From an uncultured Lysobacteraceae bacterium (GTDB lineage Bacteria > Pseudomonadota > Gammaproteobacteria > Xanthomonadales > Rhodanobacteraceae): DNA of 12,963 nt. A program made the translations under genes and the position numbers. The stretch is taken from the NCBI GenBank assembly GCA_946482585.1, contig CAMLSI010000096.1:1-12963 (forward strand). Reading direction: 5' to 3'. The notes below the pieces were generated by a model. The model was not told the origin of the DNA and did not search any database. It was given only the letters and a program-made list of their open reading frames with translations. Every line of letters starts with the position of its first letter. Within the stretch, counting starts at the first letter, position 1. Below are positions 1 to 7,157 of the stretch, one piece after another.

Positions 1-246
1 GCCGCCGTCCAAACGCCGAACCAGATCGTCGACTTCGAGAAGTCGCTCGATGAGCTCGAACAGCTCGTCGCCCGCATGGAGCACGGCGACCTGAGCCTCG
101 ACGATTCACTCGCCTCGTTCGAACGCGGCGTCGCGCTCTACCGCAACTGTCAGAGCGCGCTCGAGCAGGCCGAACTCCGCGTCCGCCTGCTCCTCGATCC
201 GACCGACCCGGACAGCGCCGCGCCGTTCCAACCCGAAATGCCCTGA
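1..246 (+). CDS. xseB: Exodeoxyribonuclease VII small subunit, 5' end outside window
   Basis: XseB binds the large subunit XseA to form exonuclease VII, a cytoplasmic enzyme that degrades single-stranded DNA to oligonucleotides in mismatch repair and recombination. The frame is open from base 1 and shows 81 residues before TGA. The family core is clear: [20 protein letters not shown] followed by [13 protein letters not shown] and LEQAELRV, a short helical-hairpin protein. The family is usually about 80 residues and E. coli XseB has 11 residues before its FEK, as here, so only a few N-terminal residues can be missing. The stop codon overlaps the ispA start by one base (TGATG), which implies translational coupling. 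The xseB-ispA pair is common in proteobacteria. Confidence 0.93.
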   Translation, partial: AAVQTPNQIVDFEKSLDELEQLVARMEHGDLSLDDSLASFERGVALYRNCQSALEQAELRVRLLLDPTDPDSAAPFQPEMP

Positions 247-1166
247 TGATCGTCCCGGCCGCGCCGGCTCCCGTGGCGGCCCTGTCGGCCGCACTGCTGG
301 CCTATTCCGATCGCGCCGAGACGCGGCTCTCGCGCTTCCTGCCTCCCGACGACCAGGCTCCGATCGAGCTGCATCGCGCCATGCGCTACGCCGTGCTCGG
401 CGGCGGCAAGCGGCTGCGACCGCTGCTGGTCTACGCGACCGGACGCGCCTTCGGTGCCGCGCTGGACGAGCTCGATGCCGCCGCCGCCGCCGTTGAAATC
501 ATCCACGCCTATTCACTGGTCCACGACGATCTGCCGGCGATGGATGACGACGACCTGCGCCGCGGCCGCCCGACCTGCCACATCGCGTTCGGCGAAGCCA
601 TGGCCATACTCGCCGGCGACGCGCTGCAGGCGCTCGCGTTCGAATTGCTCGCCGCCGATCCGGCACTGCGCGTCGACGCTGCCGCGCGCGTCGAGATGCT
701 GCGCGTGCTCGGCGCCGCCTGCGGTTCGCACGGCATGGCCGGCGGTCAGGCGCTCGATCTCGCTGCCGTCGGCAAGCGTCTCGATGCAGGCGAGCTCGAA
801 CGCATGCATGCGCACAAGACCGGCGCGTTGATCCGCGCATCGATACGGCTCGGCGCGCTCGCGGCCGGACGCCGCGACGCCGCCGAACTCGATGCGCTCG
901 AACGCTATGGCCGCGGCATCGGCCTCGCATTCCAGATTCGCGATGACATCCTCGACATCGAGGGCGACAGCGACATCATCGGCAAGACCGCGGGCAAGGA
1001 TGCGGCCAACGACAAGCCGACGTATCCGGCGATCCATGGCCTGGAGGAATCGCGCCGGCTGCTCGCGGCGCTGACGGACGAAGCGATCGCTGCCGTCGGC
1101 ACGCTCGGCGCCTGTGCGGCCGAGCTGGTCGAGATCGCGCGTTTCGTCGCCGACCGGCGCTCGTAG
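246..1166 (+). CDS. ispA: Farnesyl diphosphate synthase (geranyltranstransferase)
   Basis: IspA condenses isopentenyl diphosphate with dimethylallyl diphosphate and then geranyl diphosphate to give farnesyl diphosphate, the precursor of undecaprenyl phosphate, quinone side chains and other prenyl groups. The 306-residue product matches the family length of about 300. GGGKRLRP lies at residues 52-59. The first aspartate-rich motif, DDLPAMD, is at 94-100 within LVHDDLPAMDDDDLRRGRP. The second, DDILD, is at 233-237, followed by a GKTAGKDAANDKPTYP stretch typical of short-chain bacterial enzymes. All Mg-diphosphate ligands are present. The ATG shares its A with the xseB stop, so it is probably coupled to xseB. 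The dxs gene that often follows ispA is absent; a convergent gene follows instead. Confidence 0.96.
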   Translation: MIVPAAPAPVAALSAALLAYSDRAETRLSRFLPPDDQAPIELHRAMRYAVLGGGKRLRPLLVYATGRAFGAALDELDAAAAAVEIIHAYSLVHDDLPAMDDDDLRRGRPTCHIAFGEAMAILAGDALQALAFELLAADPALRVDAAARVEMLRVLGAACGSHGMAGGQALDLAAVGKRLDAGELERMHAHKTGALIRASIRLGALAAGRRDAAELDALERYGRGIGLAFQIRDDILDIEGDSDIIGKTAGKDAANDKPTYPAIHGLEESRRLLAALTDEAIAAVGTLGACAAELVEIARFVADRRS

Positions 1167-1180
1167 CCGCCGATCCTCGA

Positions 1181-1217
1181 ACGAGAAACGGCGGCGCGCC
1201 GTTGCGACGCGCCGCCG
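1181..1217 (-). terminator. GC-rich hairpin between convergent genes, likely minus-strand terminator
   Basis: A perfect 10-bp stem (CGGCGGCGCG at 1189-1198 with CGCGCCGCCG at 1208-1217, 9-nt loop) lies between the ispA stop and the DUF4870 stop. Read on the minus strand the stem is followed by TTTCTCGTT, a short imperfect U-tract, so it best fits intrinsic termination of the DUF4870 transcript. On the plus strand there is no U-tract, but the hairpin could still protect the ispA mRNA end. Confidence 0.5.
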
Positions 1218-1230
1218 GGAACCGCTTGCG

Positions 1231-1680
1231 TTACTTGATCAGGCGCAAGGTCAGCGGATAGCGATAGCTGACGCCTTCGCTCGCCTTGATCGACGCGATC
1301 ACCGTCAGCACCAGCCAGGCCACGGCGGCGGCGAGACCGACCGGCAACGCCAGCAGCGCACCGATGCCGAACGTGATCACGGTCAGGATGAACAACGCAA
1401 CGCCGAGGATCAGGAGCGTGATGCTGAAGTTCAGCGCTTCCTTGCCCTGGTCGTCGACGAACGGCATGGTCTCTTTCTTGATCAGCCAGATCACGAGCGG
1501 TCCGATGAAGATACCGAAGCCGCCGGTGAGCAGCGCGCCGAGCAGCGACGACAAGTGCGCGAACATCGCCCACTGGCGTTCTTCCTGACCCGGACCCGCA
1601 CCGGCTGGCGGCGCGCTCGGCGGCGGCGGCGGCAGATCGTTCGGAGGGAGCATGTCGGGGGAGTTGGACGGCGTACTCAT
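1231..1680 (-). CDS. DUF4870 (Tic20-like) family membrane protein
   Basis: A 149-residue inner-membrane protein of unknown function. Residues about 8-31 are a proline-rich, probably disordered cytoplasmic tail with a run of five prolines. The rest matches the DUF4870 pattern: ERQWAMFAHLSSLLG, a first hydrophobic span, a charged IKKE loop with FVDDQGKEALNFSIT, then two hydrophobic segments ending in KASEGVSYRYPLTLRLIK. The signature FxxxQGKEALNF and the closing Y.YPLTLRLI are typical of the family. AGGAG sits six bases before the ATG, which fixes the start. It is 94 bases downstream of the zinc-ribbon membrane gene on the same strand and may belong to the gltX transcript or use its own promoter near 1708-1736. 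Confidence 0.85.
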   Translation of the reverse strand: MSTPSNSPDMLPPNDLPPPPPSAPPAGAGPGQEERQWAMFAHLSSLLGALLTGGFGIFIGPLVIWLIKKETMPFVDDQGKEALNFSITLLILGVALFILTVITFGIGALLALPVGLAAAVAWLVLTVIASIKASEGVSYRYPLTLRLIK

Positions 1681-1707
1681 GGTGGTCTCCTGCGCAATGT
1701 GGGTCTC

Positions 1708-1736
1708 ACGATCGGCGTTGCGGGCCTCCGGGTCAA
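1708..1736 (-). promoter_or_regulatory. Candidate sigma70 promoter for the DUF4870 gene
   Basis: On the minus strand TTGACC (1731-1736, five of six consensus bases) stands 17 bases from GATCGT (1708-1713, three of six). The predicted transcript would have a leader of about 20 nt containing the AGGAG ribosome site. The -10 box is poor, so this is only a candidate. Confidence 0.3.
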
Positions 1737-1774
1737 CCGCTGGAGGTCAGGGATTGCATTCGCGGACGACGCCA

Positions 1775-2131
1775 TCACTTCGGCGTGTGCGCGCTGTGTC
1801 CGAGTGAACCGCGCGTCACCGTACCGCAGTGCGCGCAGACTGTCGCCTTCGCCGGATTGCGCCGGCCGCACTGCCGGCACGCGCGTGTCGGCAGCGGCAG
1901 CAGAAACGAGACGATCCAGCCCAACGGTCCGAGCGCGGCAGCCAGCGCGACGTCGCGCCAGAACGATCCGCGCCGCCAGCCGATCAGACCGCCGACGGCC
2001 ATGCACGCCAGCGTGAGCCACAGCAGCAGCCACCAGTCGACCATGCCCATGATGCGCAGGAACACCTGCAGCGTGGCGTCGGGGGCCTCGGGGTCGATGC
2101 CCTGCAGCAAGCGCTCGACCCAGGACTCCAT
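1775..2131 (-). CDS. Small membrane protein with C-terminal zinc ribbon
   Basis: 118 residues; I do not recognise a named family. The first 25 residues are amphipathic. Two hydrophobic spans follow, about residues 31-51 (rich in Trp and Leu) and 61-80, separated by a basic WRRGSFWRD loop. The C-terminal part holds a zinc-ribbon motif, C85-x2-C88 and C99-x2-C102 (CRQCGRRNPAKATVCAHCG), which resembles the small zinc ribbons at the ends of many bacterial membrane proteins. GGAG seven bases before the ATG supports the start. The gene begins 15 bases after the gltX stop, so it is almost certainly co-transcribed with gltX. The function is unknown; metal binding is inferred from the cysteine spacing. 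Confidence 0.8.
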   Translation of the reverse strand: MESWVERLLQGIDPEAPDATLQVFLRIMGMVDWWLLLWLTLACMAVGGLIGWRRGSFWRDVALAAALGPLGWIVSFLLPLPTRACRQCGRRNPAKATVCAHCGTVTRGSLGHSAHTPK

Positions 2132-2146
2132 GGCCGGACTCCGCGC

Positions 2147-3550
2147 TCAGGCGCCGGCGCGCTTGAGCGCTTCCTCGATGCGGACGAGCGCGCGCGACTG
2201 GCCCGAGAGATAGACCGTCTGGTCGATCGCCGGCGAAACCTGCGTACCCGTCATGGCGACGCGCAGCGGCTGTGCGACCTTGCCCATGCCCTCGCCTATC
2301 GCGGCGGCGGCGGCCTCGATCGCCGCGTGCACCTGTTCCACTTTCCACTCCGACACAGCGGCGAGCGACGCATGCGCGGCCTGCAGTGCCGGCACCGCGG
2401 TCGGCGTGGTCAGGTGTTTGGCGACTGCGGCATCGTCCCAGCTCACTATCGGTCCGTACCAGACGGCCGCCTTCTCGGCGAGTTCCTTCAAGGTGCGGCT
2501 GCGCTCGCGCAACGCGACGATCACGTCGGCCGGAGCCGGACCCGCCGAAAGATCGTAGCCGCACGCGTCGAGGTGCCAGCGCAGATGCGGCACGAGACTC
2601 TCGGGGTCGTCGTTCTTGATGTACTGCTGATTCAGCCAGGACAGCTTTTCGAGATCGAATCGCGCCGCGGAGTGGTTGACGTCCGCGACATCGAACAATT
2701 CGACCATCTGCTCGCGCGAGAAGATTTCCTGATCGCCATGAGACCAGCCCAGGCGCACGAGATAGTTCAACAGCGCGTGCGGCAGGAATCCGTCGTCGCG
2801 GTACTGCATGACGCTGACGGCGCCGTGCCGCTTGGACAGCTTCTGGCCGTCGGCACCGAGAATCATCGGCAGATGCGCGAAGCTCGGCGGCGCGACGTTG
2901 AGCGCGCCGTAGATGTTGATCTGGCGCGGCGTGTTGTTGACGTGGTCGTCGCCGCGGATCACGTCGGTGATCTTCATGTCGATGTCATCGACGACGACGG
3001 CGAAGTTGTAGGTCGGGAAGCCGTCGGAACGGAAGATGACGAGATCGTCGAGTTCCTCGTTGCTCCACTCGATGCGTCCCTTGACCTTGTCATGGAACAC
3101 GACCGACCCGCCGGTCGGGTTCTTGAAGCGGATCACGCGATTCGGATCGTCGCGCAGCGGCTCGTTGCGATCGCGGTAGGCGCCGTTGTAGCGCGGCTTC
3201 ACGTTCGCCGCCATCTGCGCGCTGCGCATGGCCTCGAGCTCGTCCTTGGTCTCGTAGGCGTAGTAGGCCTTGCCGGCGCGCACGAGCTCCTCGGCGACTT
3301 GGCGGTAGCGCTCCATACGCAGCGTCTGGTAGTACGGGCCTTCATCGTGGCCGAGGTCCAGCCAATGCATGCCGTCGAGGATCGCCTGCACGGCGGCTTC
3401 GGTCGAACGCTCGCGATCGGTGTCCTCGATGCGCAGGATGAATTCGCCGCCGCGATGCCGCGATTCGAGCCAGCAATACAGCGCAGTGCGCGCGCCGCCG
3501 ATATGGAGATAGCCGGTGGGACTCGGAGCGAAACGGGTACGAACGGTCAT
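2147..3550 (-). CDS. gltX: Glutamate--tRNA ligase
   Basis: GluRS charges tRNA-Glu with glutamate in the cytoplasm. The 467-residue protein is a class Ic synthetase. The HIGH-type motif is HIGG at residues 16-19 within [19 protein letters not shown], and the KMSKS-type loop is KLSKR at 237-241, at the same position as in E. coli GltX. HVIRGDDHxNNTPRQ and [14 protein letters not shown] also match. The CxC...CxH zinc site of E. coli GltX is replaced by AYE and AYRD, so no zinc is expected, as in xanthomonad enzymes. I chose the ATG because MTVRTRF aligns with MKIKTRF of E. coli; an in-frame GTG at 3557-3559 would add three residues. No strong ribosome site is visible. A terminator hairpin for the upstream gene lies about 18 bases ahead. 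Confidence 0.97.
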   Translation of the reverse strand: MTVRTRFAPSPTGYLHIGGARTALYCWLESRHRGGEFILRIEDTDRERSTEAAVQAILDGMHWLDLGHDEGPYYQTLRMERYRQVAEELVRAGKAYYAYETKDELEAMRSAQMAANVKPRYNGAYRDRNEPLRDDPNRVIRFKNPTGGSVVFHDKVKGRIEWSNEELDDLVIFRSDGFPTYNFAVVVDDIDMKITDVIRGDDHVNNTPRQINIYGALNVAPPSFAHLPMILGADGQKLSKRHGAVSVMQYRDDGFLPHALLNYLVRLGWSHGDQEIFSREQMVELFDVADVNHSAARFDLEKLSWLNQQYIKNDDPESLVPHLRWHLDACGYDLSAGPAPADVIVALRERSRTLKELAEKAAVWYGPIVSWDDAAVAKHLTTPTAVPALQAAHASLAAVSEWKVEQVHAAIEAAAAAIGEGMGKVAQPLRVAMTGTQVSPAIDQTVYLSGQSRALVRIEEALKRAGA

Positions 3551-3567
3551 CGCGGGCACATCGGCAA

Positions 3568-3600
3568 CGAAAAGGGCGCGTATGTTAGCAAACCGCGCCC
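3568..3600 (-). terminator. Intrinsic terminator after the methyltransferase gene
   Basis: On the minus strand GGGCGCG (3600-3594) pairs with CGCGCCC (3580-3574) across a 13-nt loop and is followed directly by TTTT. It begins 14 bases after the methyltransferase stop and ends about 18 bases before the gltX ATG. It would separate the two genes, so gltX needs a promoter inside or just upstream of the hairpin. Confidence 0.6.
3582..3590 (-). promoter_or_regulatory. Candidate extended -10 element for gltX
   Basis: The minus-strand loop of the terminator reads TGCTAACAT, that is TGn followed by TAACAT (four of six -10 bases). It would start transcription near 3575 and give a leader of about 25 nt before the gltX ATG. 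There is no good -35 box at the expected distance, so the call rests on the extended -10 form and on the need for a gltX promoter downstream of the terminator. Confidence 0.3.
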
Positions 3601-3613
3601 CTGCTCCCCGCGC

Positions 3614-4273
3614 TCACGCGCCGTTGCGTTCGCCTGCGCGCACCGGCGTGATCGGACGCGATCGCGCACGCTGGTAGATGAAGACCGACGCCGGCGGGAT
3701 GTTCCACCAGGCGAAGCCGCCGCGGCGCACGGTCAGGCTGAGTTCGTCGAGCGTTTCGCGCGGCACCGGACTGACCGGACCGTAGGTGAATTGCACCATG
3801 CGCCCTTCGGGCCCGAGTACGCCGAACGCGGCCCGCAGGATGTCGCGCTGCAGGCTGCGCGGCATCGACAGCAGCCCCAATCCGCTGACGACCGCATCGA
3901 CACCGCCGTCGCTATCGAAACCGGTCTGAGCGACCATCGCCGGCAATTCACGTGCGTCGCCGCAGACGACATTGACCGCGGGAAACCGGTTCTGCAGGAA
4001 CTTGTGCAGCTCTTCATTGAGTTCGACGACGAACAGCCGCTCGGGCGCAATGCCGTGATCGAGCATGGCCTGGGTGAAAACGCCGGTACCGCCGCCGAGT
4101 TCGACGACGCGCTGCGCCTGGGCCGGCAATTCGCGCACCATGAGCCGCGCGAGCTGCTTGCCCGACGGGGAAAGCGCGGCAACGGACAGCGGATTTTTCA
4201 GCCACTGGCGGAAAAAAGTCAGGGTCGGCGAAGGCCCGTTACCGTCGCGAGCCGGTTTGGCGCGATGTTGCAT
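3614..4273 (-). CDS. SAM-dependent methyltransferase, phospholipid N-methyltransferase-like (COG3963)
   Basis: A 219-residue class I methyltransferase. The N-terminal FFRQWLKNPLSVAALSPSG is the typical lead-in of the COG3963 group. The SAM-binding motif I is VVELGGGTG (ELGGGTG at residues 58-64), followed by FVVELNEEL, VVCGDARELP, VVSGLGLLSMP and QFTYGPVSPVP; NIPPASVF near the end also fits. Rhodobacter PmtA, which methylates phosphatidylethanolamine, belongs here, but many members are uncharacterised, so the substrate is not certain. The ATG at 4273 lacks a strong ribosome site; an in-frame GTG at 4309 would add 12 residues, but a weak extended -10 (TGGTACAAA, 4303-4311 on the minus strand) overlaps it and favours the shorter form. 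A terminator follows the stop. Confidence 0.8.
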   Translation of the reverse strand: MQHRAKPARDGNGPSPTLTFFRQWLKNPLSVAALSPSGKQLARLMVRELPAQAQRVVELGGGTGVFTQAMLDHGIAPERLFVVELNEELHKFLQNRFPAVNVVCGDARELPAMVAQTGFDSDGGVDAVVSGLGLLSMPRSLQRDILRAAFGVLGPEGRMVQFTYGPVSPVPRETLDELSLTVRRGGFAWWNIPPASVFIYQRARSRPITPVRAGERNGA

Positions 4274-4364
4274 TGATATGACCGTCGAAAACGGCGCCCT
4301 TTGTACCACGACGCCGCGCGCACGCGCGACGCCTTGACGTCAGGGGTACCACCCGCCGTGGAGC

Positions 4365-4405
4365 AAAAAGAAAGCCCCGCCACCTCAGGGGAAAGATGGC
4401 GGGGC
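4365..4405 (-). terminator. Strong intrinsic terminator of the tyrosine-rich protein gene
   Basis: On the minus strand GCCCCGCCA (4405-4397) pairs perfectly with TGGCGGGGC (4382-4374) over a 14-nt loop and is followed by TTTCTTTTT. It lies about 63 bases after the stop at 4469 and has the clearest U-tract in the window. Confidence 0.8.
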
Positions 4406-4419
4406 CGGTGGCCGGCAGT

Positions 4420-4438
4420 GCCCGGACGGATGCCGGGC
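4420..4438 (-). other. Second hairpin in the 3' untranslated region
   Basis: GCCCGG (4420-4425) and CCGGGC (4433-4438) form a 6-bp stem with a 7-nt loop between the stop codon of the tyrosine-rich gene and its terminator. It has no U-tract. It could stabilise the mRNA end or assist termination. Confidence 0.4.
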
Positions 4439-4468
4439 CTGAGCTGCCGACGGAAACTGTTTCAGGAC

Positions 4469-4885
4469 TCAGCGATCGTAGTAGCGGTCGCGATCGTAGT
4501 AACGGTCGTCGCGGTCGTAGTAGCGGCCGTTGGAGCGACGGTAGTAGCCGTCGTCATAGTCGTAGTAGCGTTCCACGCGGCGCACCACGACCGGACGACG
4601 GTAATGGACCACCGGGCGGTAAGCCGGATACGGGGCGTAGTACGTGGTGTAGTAGCCGCCGCGGTAGGGTCCGCGATAGCCGTATCCGTAGTAGGGACGA
4701 TGGTTTGAGTAGTAACCGCCCCAATGGCCGCCGCCCCAGTTGGAGTAGCTGACGCCATAGCCCGGGCCGCCGATGCTGATGCTGACGCGATCGCGCGCCG
4801 ATGCGGCGGCGCCGAACGCCAACGCGGCCAGCGTTACGAGGACGAGAACGAAACGACGAAGCGAAGTCGAGGTTTTGGCATTCAT
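4469..4885 (-). CDS. Secreted tyrosine/arginine/glycine-rich low-complexity protein
   Basis: 138 residues. Residues 1-30 form a signal peptide (LRRFVLVLVTLAALAFGAAASA, likely cut after Ala30), so the protein is exported to the periplasm or beyond. The mature part begins RDRVSISIGGPGYGVSYS, a start seen in many xanthomonad envelope proteins of unknown function. It continues as a low-complexity tail in which about 27 of 108 residues are tyrosine, mixed with Gly and Arg, then a basic VVHYRRPVVVRRVERYY patch and three YYDR repeats at the C terminus. There is no catalytic motif and no mature cysteine. The ribosome site is a weak AGGG. It stands alone with its own promoter (4943-4970) and terminator. 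The function is unknown; a structural or surface-binding role is only a guess. Confidence 0.85.
   Translation of the reverse strand: MNAKTSTSLRRFVLVLVTLAALAFGAAASARDRVSISIGGPGYGVSYSNWGGGHWGGYYSNHRPYYGYGYRGPYRGGYYTTYYAPYPAYRPVVHYRRPVVVRRVERYYDYDDGYYRRSNGRYYDRDDRYYDRDRYYDR
4472..4528 (-). repeat. Three 18-nt repeats encoding the YYDR tail
   Basis: Copies lie at 4472-4489, 4490-4507 and 4511-4528. The first two are adjacent and differ at one base; the third is separated by three bases and has two or three changes. They encode the C-terminal YYDR units. Near-identity at the DNA level suggests recent slippage or unit duplication rather than old protein-level selection alone. Confidence 0.75.
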
Positions 4886-4942
4886 GGCGATGACCCTGCG
4901 GGATTGCGACTCGCATGCTGGGGCGCAACGGCTGAATCGCCG

Positions 4943-4970
4943 CTTATCGGATCTTGGCGTATTTTGTCAA
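4943..4970 (-). promoter_or_regulatory. Sigma70 promoter with perfect -35 for the tyrosine-rich gene
   Basis: On the minus strand TTGACA (4970-4965, six of six) is followed after 16 bases by GATAAG (4948-4943, four of six). Immediately upstream of the -35, bases 4971-4996 are A/T-rich on an otherwise GC-rich background (TTAAAATTCGTTAAAAA) and look like an UP element. Predicted start is near 4936, giving a leader of about 50 nt. This is the best promoter in the window. Confidence 0.65.
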
Positions 4971-4996
4971 CGCGTTTTTAACGAATTTTAAATGTT

Positions 4997-5012
4997 TCGG
5001 CGAAAATGCCGA
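4997..5012 (-). terminator. Possible weak terminator after rlmKL
   Basis: TCGGC/GCCGA with a 6-nt loop lies just after the rlmKL stop on the minus strand and is followed by AACATTTAAAATT. The stem has only 5 bp and the tail mixes A and T, so it may simply be part of the A/T-rich promoter region. Confidence 0.25.
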
Positions 5013-5021
5013 GTCCGCCAT

Positions 5022-7157
5022 TCAGTCCTGCCGCAGTTCCCAGGCGCGATGGATGCGCGTATTGCGCTCGAAATCGAATGGGATCGTGCTCGCGCTGATT
5101 TCGCGGATGATCAGACCCGCGAGCGCCGTCGTGTCGAGCTGGAAACGGCGGAAATTGTTCGAGAACAGGATGACCCCGCCGGGGGCGAGATGCTCCGCGC
5201 AACGCGTCAGCAGGCGTACGTGATCGCGCTGCACGTCGAAATCCTCGGCCCGCTTGGAATTGGAAAACGTCGGCGGATCGACGTAGATCAAATCGTATTG
5301 CGCGTCGTCCTGCTCGAGGAACGCGATCGCGTCGGCCTGCACCAGTCGATGCCGCGCACCAGTGAAACCGTTCAACGCAAGGTTGCGCGACGCCCATTCG
5401 AGATACGTCGTCGAAAGATCGACACTGGTCGTGCTCGCCGCGCCGCCCGCCGCGGCGTAGACACTGACGGCTCCGGTGTAGCAGAACAAGTTGAGGAAGC
5501 GCTTGCCGCGCGCGGACTCGCGCACGCGGGCGCGCAGCGGGCGGTGATCGAGGAACAGCCCGGTATCGAGATAGTCCCAGAGATTGACGAGAAACTGCAG
5601 GCCGCCTTCCTGCACGGTCAGGAACTCGCCGCGCTGCGCCATGCGTCCGTATTTCTCGCCGCCCTTGCCGCGGTAGCGCTGCTTCAACGCGATCCGCTCG
5701 CGGGGTACTTCCAGGACTTCACCGGCGACGCGCACGATTTCGCGCCAGCGCTGCCTCGCCGTTTCCGCATCGATCGACGCGGGGGCCTGATATTCCTGGA
5801 TGTGCAGATGATCGCCGTAGACGTCGATCGCGGCGGCGTATTCCGGCAGGTCCGCATCGTAGAGGCGATAGCAGTGCACGCCCTCGCGCTCGACACGCTT
5901 GCGCAGATGCCGCCGATTCTTCTCGATGCGATTCTTCAGCATCTGCGCGCCGGCCGACAGCGGTTTCGGTTCGCGCGGCGCTTCGGCTTCGCGCTCGCCA
6001 AGATCGAAGTTCAGCAGCTGACATTCGAGCGCGCCGTTATAGACCGCATAGCGCTTGACCGCGCGCAATCCGATCGCATGGCCGAGGTCCGCGTCGGAGG
6101 TGATGACGCTCGCGCGCCAGCCCGAAAATTCGTCGCGCAGCTTGTCGCCGAGCTGTCGATACAGCGGCTGCAGGGCATCGCGATCGCCGATACGCTGACC
6201 ATACGGCGGATTCGTGATCACGAGTCCGCCCGCGTCGCAGCCCTGCGGACGCTGCAGATGCGCGAGCGGACGACGCGCGAGGTGCAGGAAGCCCGCGACC
6301 CCGGCCTGCTGTGCATTGTGCTTGGCATCCTCGAGCGCGCGCGCATCGTCATCGAAGCCGAAGAATTTCGGCGCGAGCGCCGACAGTCCGCGCTGTGCGC
6401 GCTCATCGACGTCGTCGCGCAGCCGCTGCCAGGTCGCGGCATCGTGGCCGAGCCATCCGGTCACGCCGTAGTAGTCGCGCTTCCAGCCCGGCGCGACGTC
6501 GGCGGCCATCCAGGCCGCTTCGATCAGCAGTGTGCCCGACCCGCAGAGCGGGTCGACGAGTGCACCGCCTCCCGCGTGCACGGCGGGCCACTGCGCGCGC
6601 AGCAACAACGCTGCAGCGAGATTCTCCTTGAGCGACGCCATGCCATGGCCGCGACGCCAGCCGCGCTGATGCAGCGGCGCGCCCGAGAGATCCAGCGACA
6701 GCGTGCCGCGCTCGCGCCGCAGCAACAGGTTCAGACGGACGTCGGGACGTTCCGTATCGACGTCGGGCCGCGCGCCGACGCGCTGGCGGAACTGGTCGAC
6801 GAGCGCATCTTTGACGCGCTGCACGGCGTAGTGGCTGTGGCTGATGCCGCGCGTCGCACCGACCGCATCGATCGCGAAACTGCCGCCGGGTACCAGGTGC
6901 GCGGCGAAATCCACAGCGGCGACACCGTCGTAGAGCGCCTCCCCGTCGGGCGCGTCGAATTCCGCGAGCGGCATCAGGATACGGCTGGCGAGCCGCGACC
7001 ACAGGCAGGCGCGGTAGGCGACGTCGAGCGGGCCGCTGAAATGTACGCCGGCCAGCGCCTCACGCGCGTCGGTCGCGCCGAGCGCGGCCAGTTCGTCGCG
7101 CAGCAGATACTCCAGCCCTTTCGGACACGTGGCGAACAGCTTGAGCACCGCGCTCAC
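5022..7157 (-). CDS. rlmKL: Bifunctional 23S rRNA methyltransferase RlmKL (m2G2445 and m7G2069)
   Basis: RlmKL methylates two guanines of 23S rRNA during 50S assembly. The 711-residue protein matches the fused form (702 in E. coli). An N-terminal THUMP-type RNA-binding part (to about residue 160, with GVHFSG and ASRILMPLAEFD) is followed by the RlmL domain with DPLCGSG at 202-208 and catalytic NPPYG at 316-320. The C-terminal RlmK domain has FLNLFCYTGAVSV (NLFCYTG at 556-562) and DPPTF at 627-631. The GTG start overlaps the upstream hydrolase stop (GTGA), implying coupling; a second GTG at 7148 aligns better with the usual MKFFA-type start, so either may be used. The frame stays open far upstream, but nothing there resembles the family. 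Confidence 0.95.
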   Translation of the reverse strand: MSAVLKLFATCPKGLEYLLRDELAALGATDAREALAGVHFSGPLDVAYRACLWSRLASRILMPLAEFDAPDGEALYDGVAAVDFAAHLVPGGSFAIDAVGATRGISHSHYAVQRVKDALVDQFRQRVGARPDVDTERPDVRLNLLLRRERGTLSLDLSGAPLHQRGWRRGHGMASLKENLAAALLLRAQWPAVHAGGGALVDPLCGSGTLLIEAAWMAADVAPGWKRDYYGVTGWLGHDAATWQRLRDDVDERAQRGLSALAPKFFGFDDDARALEDAKHNAQQAGVAGFLHLARRPLAHLQRPQGCDAGGLVITNPPYGQRIGDRDALQPLYRQLGDKLRDEFSGWRASVITSDADLGHAIGLRAVKRYAVYNGALECQLLNFDLGEREAEAPREPKPLSAGAQMLKNRIEKNRRHLRKRVEREGVHCYRLYDADLPEYAAAIDVYGDHLHIQEYQAPASIDAETARQRWREIVRVAGEVLEVPRERIALKQRYRGKGGEKYGRMAQRGEFLTVQEGGLQFLVNLWDYLDTGLFLDHRPLRARVRESARGKRFLNLFCYTGAVSVYAAAGGAASTTSVDLSTTYLEWASRNLALNGFTGARHRLVQADAIAFLEQDDAQYDLIYVDPPTFSNSKRAEDFDVQRDHVRLLTRCAEHLAPGGVILFSNNFRRFQLDTTALAGLIIREISASTIPFDFERNTRIHRAWELRQD

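Noticed and set aside
1829..4276. An 815-codon open frame on the plus strand
   Set aside because: It lies antisense to gltX and the methyltransferase gene, is Arg/Asp/Val-rich and has no family motif. It is explained by high GC at third positions of the real genes.
4335..4342. Palindrome TGACGTCA upstream of the methyltransferase gene
   Set aside because: A single 8-base palindrome in GC-rich DNA occurs often by chance; there is no second copy or known bacterial regulator with this site here.
4462..4758. A Thr/Ala-rich 98-codon frame and Arg/Gly-rich plus-strand frames over the tyrosine-rich gene
   Set aside because: Low-complexity shadows of the repeated codons of the real gene; they lack ribosome sites and signal peptides of their own.
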